DNA of 64,000 bases, from the NCBI RefSeq assembly GCF_900110255.1, contig NZ_FODD01000027.1, positions 62,001 through 126,000 on the forward strand. Direction: 5' to 3'. Origin of the DNA: Actinacidiphila rubida. Lineage in GTDB: Bacteria; Actinomycetota; Actinomycetes; Streptomycetales; Streptomycetaceae. The position numbers were made by a program, and so were the translations under genes. This document shows positions 59,356-64,000 of this stretch, piece after piece. The notes under the pieces are model-generated. The model was given only the letters and a program-made list of their open reading frames with translations. It ran no database searches and was not told the origin of the DNA. Each line of letters opens with the position of its first letter. The stretch's first letter is position 1.

Positions 59356-60270
59356 ATGAGCACACGCGACAACGGACCCGCGGGGCAGGGACGCCCGGTC
59401 GTGGCGGTACTGGGGATCGGCACCATGGGTGACGCGATGGCCAGGAACATCGCGGCGGCCGGGCTGGGGCTGCGCGTCTGGAACCGGCGCCGCGAGCCCG
59501 CCGAGGCGCTGGCCGAGGTCGGAGCCGTCGTCTGCGACACCGCGGCGGAGGCATGCCGGGGAGCGAAGGTCGTGCTGACCGTCCTCGCCAACGAGCGGAT
59601 CGTCGCCGAGGTCGTCGAACAGGCCCGGGAAGGCATCGACAGGGACGCCGTGCTGCTGCAGTGCTGCACCGTCTCCCCCGAGGGCAGCCGCCGCCTGGCC
59701 GCTCAGGCAGCCGCCCTCGGGGTGGCTTACGTGGAGGCTCCGCTGCTCGGCTCCAAAGAGCCGGCCGTCGCCGGAACATTGACGATCCTGGCTGCCGCGT
59801 CCGACATGTGCGCGGGGGAGCGCGTCCAGCCGGTGCTGGACGCGGTGGGCACGCGCACCGTGTGGCTGGACGGGATCAGCCAGCCCAGCAGCCTCAAGCT
59901 CGCCTACAACGCCTGGGTGCTGACCACCGTCGAAGGCATCGCCGAGGCGCTGTCGCTCGCCGACGGCCTGGGCGTCGATCCACGCCAGCTGATCAACGTC
60001 ATCAACGGCAGCGCGCTGGACAGCACCTATGTGCAGTCCAAGGGACCGAAGATGATCAGCGACGATCTCGACACCCCGTCGTTCCCCCTGGAGGCCGCGG
60101 CCAAGGACGCCGGGCTGATCGCCGACGCCGCCCGGGGCGCGGGACTGCGGTTGGGCATCGTCGAAGTGGTGCGTGACCGGTTGCAACTGGCGGCGAGCAG
60201 CGGTCTGGGCCGTGCGGACGTGGCTGCCACCTACCGCACGTCCCGCCAGGCGGTGGTGAGCACGAACTAG
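59356..60270 (+). CDS. 3-hydroxyisobutyrate-dehydrogenase-family oxidoreductase
   Basis: A 304-residue NAD(P)-dependent beta-hydroxyacid dehydrogenase: nucleotide motif VLGIGTMGDAMARN, APLLGSKEPAVAGTL substrate region, catalytic Lys in SSLKLAYN and a helical C-terminal domain. Members act on 3-hydroxyisobutyrate, tartronate semialdehyde or glyoxylate-type compounds. It lies 51 bases downstream of fumC and is likely in the same transcript. ATG 59356 follows ACGGAGGG. Confidence 0.86.
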   Translation: MSTRDNGPAGQGRPVVAVLGIGTMGDAMARNIAAAGLGLRVWNRRREPAEALAEVGAVVCDTAAEACRGAKVVLTVLANERIVAEVVEQAREGIDRDAVLLQCCTVSPEGSRRLAAQAAALGVAYVEAPLLGSKEPAVAGTLTILAAASDMCAGERVQPVLDAVGTRTVWLDGISQPSSLKLAYNAWVLTTVEGIAEALSLADGLGVDPRQLINVINGSALDSTYVQSKGPKMISDDLDTPSFPLEAAAKDAGLIADAARGAGLRLGIVEVVRDRLQLAASSGLGRADVAATYRTSRQAVVSTN

Positions 60271-60317
60271 CCTGCCGGCCCGAACGCAGGCGCAGGCCGA
60301 AGAAGGGTACGGACAGA

Positions 60318-60755
60318 ATGAGCACGTATCAGGGTCACTGCGCGTGTGGCGCGGTGACGTACGGCTTCGACGACGAACCGTCGTTCGTCGCCAACTGCCA
60401 CTGCACGGACTGCAAGCGCGCATCCGGCGGCGAGATGGCGACGTTCGCACTCATCTCCGCGTCGGATTTCACCGTGAAGGGTGAGACCAGGAGCTTCCAC
60501 TACCCGAAGAACCCGGAGACGTGCGCGGGAAACGGCCTCGACCGAGTCTTCTGCGTGGTGTGCGGTTCCCGGGTCTACACCGACAACCTGGCCGACTTCC
60601 CTGGAGGTGTCTTCGTCCAGGAGGGAAGCCTCGACGGCCTCGACCAGTGGTTCCCGCCGCAGGCCGAGATCTTCACCTGGAGCCGGCAGCCCTGGATGCC
60701 GGCGCTTCCGATCCCGCAATACGACCACGGCGTCACGGCCGCGACGGACGGTTGA
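60318..60755 (+). CDS. GFA family protein (Mss4-like zinc fold)
   Basis: A 145-residue protein of the glutathione-dependent formaldehyde-activating (GFA/CENP-V) fold. Zinc ligands are visible: CAC in GHCACGAV, CHCTDC and CVVCGSR. Because actinobacteria use mycothiol, its real function is probably not glutathione-linked. ATG 60318 follows GAAGAAGGGTACGG. It ends the malic-enzyme group, with a strong hairpin after it. Confidence 0.87.
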   Translation: MSTYQGHCACGAVTYGFDDEPSFVANCHCTDCKRASGGEMATFALISASDFTVKGETRSFHYPKNPETCAGNGLDRVFCVVCGSRVYTDNLADFPGGVFVQEGSLDGLDQWFPPQAEIFTWSRQPWMPALPIPQYDHGVTAATDG

Positions 60756-60785
60756 CGGAGCCGCTCTCGGGAATCGACCGACAGC

Positions 60786-60828
60786 GCTGCCGGCCGGGAA
60801 CGGGCGGTGCCCGTTCCCGGCCGGCAGC
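60786..60828 (+). terminator. Perfect 20-bp hairpin
   Basis: The arms 60786-60805 and 60809-60828 are exact complements with loop GGT. It lies 31 bases after the GFA stop and terminates the 56195-60755 group. Confidence 0.8.
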
Positions 60829-61051
60829 TGGTGCGGGGCGGCGGCTCAGGGTTGCCAGATGCCCCTCGTGGGCGTCAGCTGCTCGCCCGGGCGGCGTCCG
60901 CGATGAGGCCGGCGACGACTCGGGGGTGGCCGTTCAGTGGACCCTATCGTCCAGTTTGTGCGACACTGAATGGCGAGGAAGCTCAGTAGTGGTCTCTATG
61001 GTCCAATGCCGACTGTTGGACGGTCTGACGGTGCGATGGAGTGTGAAGCTG

Positions 61052-61420
61052 ATGAGTGACGAAGGACCGATCCGGGTGACCGAGCAGCTGACCGACGACA
61101 TCGATCAAGGACGGTTCGAGCTCTATCGCGACGGCGACCTCATCGGCTGGCTCTACTACACCCATCTGCATCCCAACCGGTATGCGCTTCAGCACACCGA
61201 AGTCGAGCCGAGTCACCAACACCAAGGCGTGGGGGATGTGCTGATACAGCGGGTGCTCGACGAGATCCGGAGCCGCGAGGGCACGATCACCGCGATCTGT
61301 CCCTTTGTGGTCGGGTACCTCTCCCGGACAACTGCGTATGCCGATCTGGTCGACACCCGCCACCCGGGTTACTCCGACCGTGCGGCCGCCGAGGCGGCGC
61401 TGACCGAGACCCGCGGCTGA
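61052..61420 (+). CDS. GNAT-type N-acetyltransferase (PF14542-like)
   Basis: A 122-residue acetyltransferase related to the one at 25265: LQHTEVEPSHQHQGVGDVLIQ with the acetyl-CoA loop, then TAICPFVVGYLSRTTAYADLVD. The usual R/Q-x-x-G-x-G/A loop reads QHQGVG. An extra C-terminal tail follows (RHPGYSDRAAAEAA). ATG 61052 follows GGAG; an upstream in-frame ATG is possible. It converges on ribA. The function is unknown. Confidence 0.82.
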   Translation: MSDEGPIRVTEQLTDDIDQGRFELYRDGDLIGWLYYTHLHPNRYALQHTEVEPSHQHQGVGDVLIQRVLDEIRSREGTITAICPFVVGYLSRTTAYADLVDTRHPGYSDRAAAEAALTETRG

Positions 61421-61491
61421 GCGCATCGCCCCACGTTCGAGAGCCTCCTCGCGCTGACCTCGTCACGGCCCCACAGGGCCGTGACGAACCG

Positions 61492-62130
61492 TCAGTTGGC
61501 GAGCTCGGGCAGTGGCTCCAGCGTGATCGTGTGCTGGGTGTGCTCGATCTTGGCGCGGAGGTAGCGGAGGTTCTGCGCGGTGGCGTGGACGCCGGTGGGG
61601 ACCCTTTCGCGGATCGGGACGCCGAGGTCGTGCAACTGGCCGGCCTTGTCAGGGTTGTTGGAGAGCAGGTCGATGCCTCCCACGCCAAGGGCGGCGAGCA
61701 TCTGCGCGGCGGCCGTGTAGTCGCGGCAGTCCTCCGGGAAGCCGAGTTCCACGTTGGCCGCGTAGGTGTCCCGCCCCTGGTCCTGCAGCGCGTAGGCGTC
61801 GAGCTTGTTGTACAGGCCGATGCCGCGGCCCTCCTGGCGCAGGTAGAGCAGGTAGCCGCCGCGCAGCGCGATGCGCTCCACGGCTTCACGGAGCTGCGGG
61901 CCGCAGTCGCAGCGGGCGGAGCCGAAGACGTCGCCGGTCAGGCACTCGGAGTGCAGCCGGACCAGCGGGGTCTCGGCGGCGTGCGGCTCGCCGAGGACGA
62001 CGGCGAGATGCTCCTGGCCGTCGACCAGGCCGTGGAAGGTCACCAGTTCGGAGTCGACGCTGTATCCGTCGCCGAACCGCAGCGGGACGCGGACGCGGGT
62101 CCGGATCGCCGCCTCGGGTATCACAGTCAC
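61492..62130 (-). CDS. ribA: GTP cyclohydrolase II
   Basis: A 212-residue enzyme for the first committed step of riboflavin synthesis from GTP. The zinc ligands Cys63, Cys74 and Cys76 (SECLTGDVFGSARCDCG), LRQEGRGIGL (97-106) and NNPDK are conserved. It has no DHBP synthase domain, unlike RibBA fusions. GTG 62130 follows GGAG. It lies 34 bases downstream of the nitroreductase, suggesting cotranscription with an FMN enzyme. It is probably an additional copy beside the main riboflavin genes. Confidence 0.92.
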   Translation of the reverse strand: MTVIPEAAIRTRVRVPLRFGDGYSVDSELVTFHGLVDGQEHLAVVLGEPHAAETPLVRLHSECLTGDVFGSARCDCGPQLREAVERIALRGGYLLYLRQEGRGIGLYNKLDAYALQDQGRDTYAANVELGFPEDCRDYTAAAQMLAALGVGGIDLLSNNPDKAGQLHDLGVPIRERVPTGVHATAQNLRYLRAKIEHTQHTITLEPLPELAN

Positions 62131-62164
62131 AAAGGGCTCCGCTCGATCGGGCTTACGGTCCCGC

Positions 62165-62812
62165 CTACAGGAAGGTGAAGAGCTGGTCGGAGTCGAAGCG
62201 TGAGACCGGGCTGCTGTACACCTTCGCGGGGTCGGGGTACCCGAGGGCCAGGAGCACGGTCGTGGTGTGGCCGGTCTCGCGGATCTTGAAGGCACGGTCG
62301 ACGCTGGCCGGGTCGAAGCCCTCGAGCGGCATGGCTTCGATGCCGAGCTCGGCAGCCGCCATCATCGTCAGACCCAGGGCCAGGTAGGTCTGCTTCTCCA
62401 TCCAGTGGTACACGTCCTTGTACTGGTAGTTGCGCAGGCTGAGGAAGTCGCGGGTCATCGATTCCCACAGTTCCTGCTTGGCCGGGTCCGCGAACCGGCC
62501 GTCGGCCCTCTCCTTGGCGAACACCCCGTCGAGATGGCTCTCCGGAAGGTCCGCCCTGGTGGTGAGGATGACGGTGTGTGAGGCGTTCAGGATCTTCTCG
62601 CCGTTGTCCTGGAACCGTTCGCCCAGGTTGGCCGCCAGCCGCGCCTTACCTTCGGGCGTGGCGAGGACGTAGAAGTGGTTGGGCTGGATGTTCGTGGACG
62701 ACGGTGTCGAACGGAGGAACTTCAGCAACTGCTGGAGCTTCTCCTCCGGGATGGTCCTCCCACCGTCGAAGTACCTGGTGAGGTGCTTGCTCATGAGCCT
62801 GTCGAGATTCAT
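62165..62812 (-). CDS. Nitroreductase family protein (NfsB-like)
   Basis: A 215-residue FMN-dependent NAD(P)H nitroreductase: RYFDGGRTIPEEKLQQLLKF at the N-terminus, STNIQPNHFYVLATPEG, YLALGLTMMAAAELGIEAMPLEGFDP and LALGYPDP near the end. It reduces quinones or nitro compounds. CAGGACAGGTC precedes the ATG. It is followed by ribA (34 bases), which would raise flavin supply, and preceded by the PEP-mutase-like gene (61 bases). Confidence 0.88.
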   Translation of the reverse strand: MNLDRLMSKHLTRYFDGGRTIPEEKLQQLLKFLRSTPSSTNIQPNHFYVLATPEGKARLAANLGERFQDNGEKILNASHTVILTTRADLPESHLDGVFAKERADGRFADPAKQELWESMTRDFLSLRNYQYKDVYHWMEKQTYLALGLTMMAAAELGIEAMPLEGFDPASVDRAFKIRETGHTTTVLLALGYPDPAKVYSSPVSRFDSDQLFTFL

Positions 62813-62873
62813 GTCGACCTGTCCTGTCCTGTTCGTGCGTTCCGTGCGGGAGCGGGGTGGATCGTGGGTGTGG

Positions 62874-63698
62874 TTAGTCGGTGGTGCGGCTGAGCAGCGC
62901 GTTGACGCGGTCGAAGCTCATGCCTGTCGTCGCGGAGGCGAGATCGCCCGCGACGAGGGCCCGGGCGGCCTGCTCGAGCGCTTCCGCTGCGTGGGTGTAG
63001 AGCGCCGGCCCCAGGCTGATCCGTTTGACCCCGGCCTTCTGCAGCTCAGGGACGGTCAGGACGTGGTCCGATGGTGAGATGAGGACGTTGACCGGTGTCG
63101 GCGCGACCGCGGTGACGACCGTCACGAGTGCATCCAGGTCCGGCAGAAGCGGCGCGTACAGCGCGTCGGCGCCCGCCTCCGCGAACGCTGTGAGGCGACG
63201 GACGGTGTCCTCGAGGTCGGGCCGGCCCTGGAGGAAGTTGTCGGTGCGACCGGTGACGACGATGCGTCCCTTGGCCGCGGTGACGGCGCCGCGTACGCGG
63301 CCGACGGCTTCGTCGAAGTCGCGGATCGGCTGGTCGGGACGGCCCGAGGTGTCTTCGATCCCGATCCCGGCCAGGCCGGATGCGACGGCGGCTTCCACGG
63401 TCGTGGCGACGTCCTCGGACGTGACGCCGTAACCGTCCTCGAAGTCCCCGTTGATGGGGAGTCCGGTGACTCGGCCGAGCAGCCGCGCGTGTTCGAGATG
63501 TTCCTCGCGGGTGATGCCGTGACGTCCGTCGAAGCGTCCCAGCGAAGCGGCCAGTGCCGCCGACGATGTCCCGATCGCCTCGAAGCCGGCATCGGCCAGA
63601 ACCAGCGCCGAGAGGCCGTCCCAGGCGTTCGGCATGACCAGGCCACCCTCACGGGTGTGCAGCGTCATGAACTTCTCATAGAGCTCGGAGCCTGGCAT
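62874..63698 (-). CDS. Isocitrate lyase/PEP mutase family protein
   Basis: A 274-residue TIM-barrel protein of the PEP-mutase/2-methylisocitrate-lyase superfamily: LVMPNAWDGLSA, GTSSAALAASLG, metal-binding NGDFEDGYG, GIEDT and GRTDNF. The catalytic KKCGH loop of isocitrate lyase is absent, as is usual for oxaloacetate-decarboxylase or PEP-phosphonomutase-like relatives. The product is unknown. GAAAGGTG precedes ATG 63698. It lies in a four-gene minus-strand group with the nitroreductase and ribA. Confidence 0.85.
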   Translation of the reverse strand: MPGSELYEKFMTLHTREGGLVMPNAWDGLSALVLADAGFEAIGTSSAALAASLGRFDGRHGITREEHLEHARLLGRVTGLPINGDFEDGYGVTSEDVATTVEAAVASGLAGIGIEDTSGRPDQPIRDFDEAVGRVRGAVTAAKGRIVVTGRTDNFLQGRPDLEDTVRRLTAFAEAGADALYAPLLPDLDALVTVVTAVAPTPVNVLISPSDHVLTVPELQKAGVKRISLGPALYTHAAEALEQAARALVAGDLASATTGMSFDRVNALLSRTTD

Positions 63699-63779
63699 GT
63701 CGCACCTTTCCTGAAGGGTCGTTTCGAGGCGGAGCGGTGCTGACCCGGTGTGTCAGCACCCTGGACGGGGTTCCGGCGC

Positions 63780-64000
63780 TCAACCGGGCCCACCGGGCGA
63801 CCGGACGGTGGGGATGTCGATGTCGGTCTGATTGACGTTGTTGAGGAAGTTCGTCAGCAGGGCCTGCACCGCGACCGTGACGATCGCCAGGATCTCCGGG
63901 TCGGTGTAGCCGGCGGCACGTACAGCCACGAGCTCCGCGTCGCCGACTCGCCCGCGGCTGACGACCACCTGCCGCGCGAAGCGAGCTGCCGCGGCGCGCT
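63780..64000 (-). CDS. Carboxymuconolactone decarboxylase/AhpD-like protein, 3' part only
   Basis: The C-terminal 73 codons of a gene that continues beyond the right edge. VVSRGRVGDAELVAVRAAGYTDPEILAIVTVAVQALLTNFLNN and DIDIP are typical of AhpD/carboxymuconolactone-decarboxylase-fold peroxidase-related proteins. The catalytic CxxC region would lie off-window. It is 81 bases upstream of the PEP-mutase-like gene on the same strand. Confidence 0.78.
   Translation of the reverse strand, partial: RAAAARFARQVVVSRGRVGDAELVAVRAAGYTDPEILAIVTVAVQALLTNFLNNVNQTDIDIPTVRSPGGPG

Noticed and set aside
1..64000. CRISPR arrays, rRNA or tRNA genes, phage modules, NRPS/PKS genes
   Set aside because: No regularly spaced identical repeats, no RNA-gene sequence and no module-type proteins were seen.

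Overview
The window is high-GC DNA (about 70% by eye) from an actinobacterium, most likely Streptomyces or a close relative. Signs are frequent GTG starts, stop-start overlaps of 1-4 bases, polyphosphate glucokinase, actinobacterial families such as DUF2630, DUF5709 and DUF5987, Tat-exported carbohydrate and sterol-type enzymes, and a single rare TTA codon (in the VOC gene at 13883). No rRNA, tRNA, CRISPR array, phage or biosynthetic assembly line was found. Intact mobile DNA is absent; there is one IS5-type transposase remnant.

Region 0.5-27.6 kb looks like an accessory redox/detoxification region rich in paralogues. A five-gene operon (477-5906) encodes a cNMP-binding/thioredoxin-fold/flavoprotein fusion, two alpha/beta hydrolases, a crotonase-fold protein and an MFS pump. 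It is followed by a TetR gene divergent from an isochorismatase-like hydrolase, then a dihydrolipoamide-dehydrogenase-type flavoprotein, a CPA1 antiporter, OsmC, a second crotonase, a UBP-type zinc-finger protein, SDRs, a VOC protein, PpgK, ribosomal protein L31 type B, three more MFS pumps, a second isochorismatase, a PEBP-like protein, DUF2630, a GNAT and a PPOX flavin/F420 protein. Six palindromes of the form 8-7-8 (near CTGAGTTG-N7-CAACTCAG) sit at four promoters here (OsmC, SDR-L31B-MFS, PEBP, MFS-PPOX). Two promoters carry tandem copies exactly 27 bp apart that overlay the -35 and -10 boxes. I read this as an undescribed local regulon; its regulator is not evident in the window. A decayed tract (14.2-16.1 kb) holds a truncated hydrolase, an unknown ORF and the transposase remnant.

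Region 27.8-50.4 kb is mostly extracellular and regulatory: DUF5709, a MarR gene with a partner of unknown function, a Tat-exported metallophosphoesterase with a P-domain, a TPR-type regulator divergent from a secreted beta-helix/FG-GAP protein with three 20-bp spaced repeats between them, a secreted-protein/DUF5987/GMC oxidoreductase operon, an SDR-TetR pair with its operator, a GH2 glycosidase, peptide deformylase, a very large secreted sedolisin-like serine peptidase, and a TrmB/LuxR-type regulator divergent from it.

Region 50.6-64 kb returns to small-molecule metabolism: SRPBCC and aldo/keto reductase, a haloperoxidase-type hydrolase plus a second UBP zinc finger, an acetate-transporter-family membrane protein, SDR, malic enzyme overlapping fumarase (fumarate to malate to pyruvate), a hydroxyisobutyrate-dehydrogenase-like enzyme, a GFA protein, a GNAT, and a minus-strand group of carboxymuconolactone-decarboxylase-like protein (cut by the right edge), PEP-mutase/isocitrate-lyase-like enzyme, nitroreductase and GTP cyclohydrolase II. 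Strong hairpin terminators separate many of these units.
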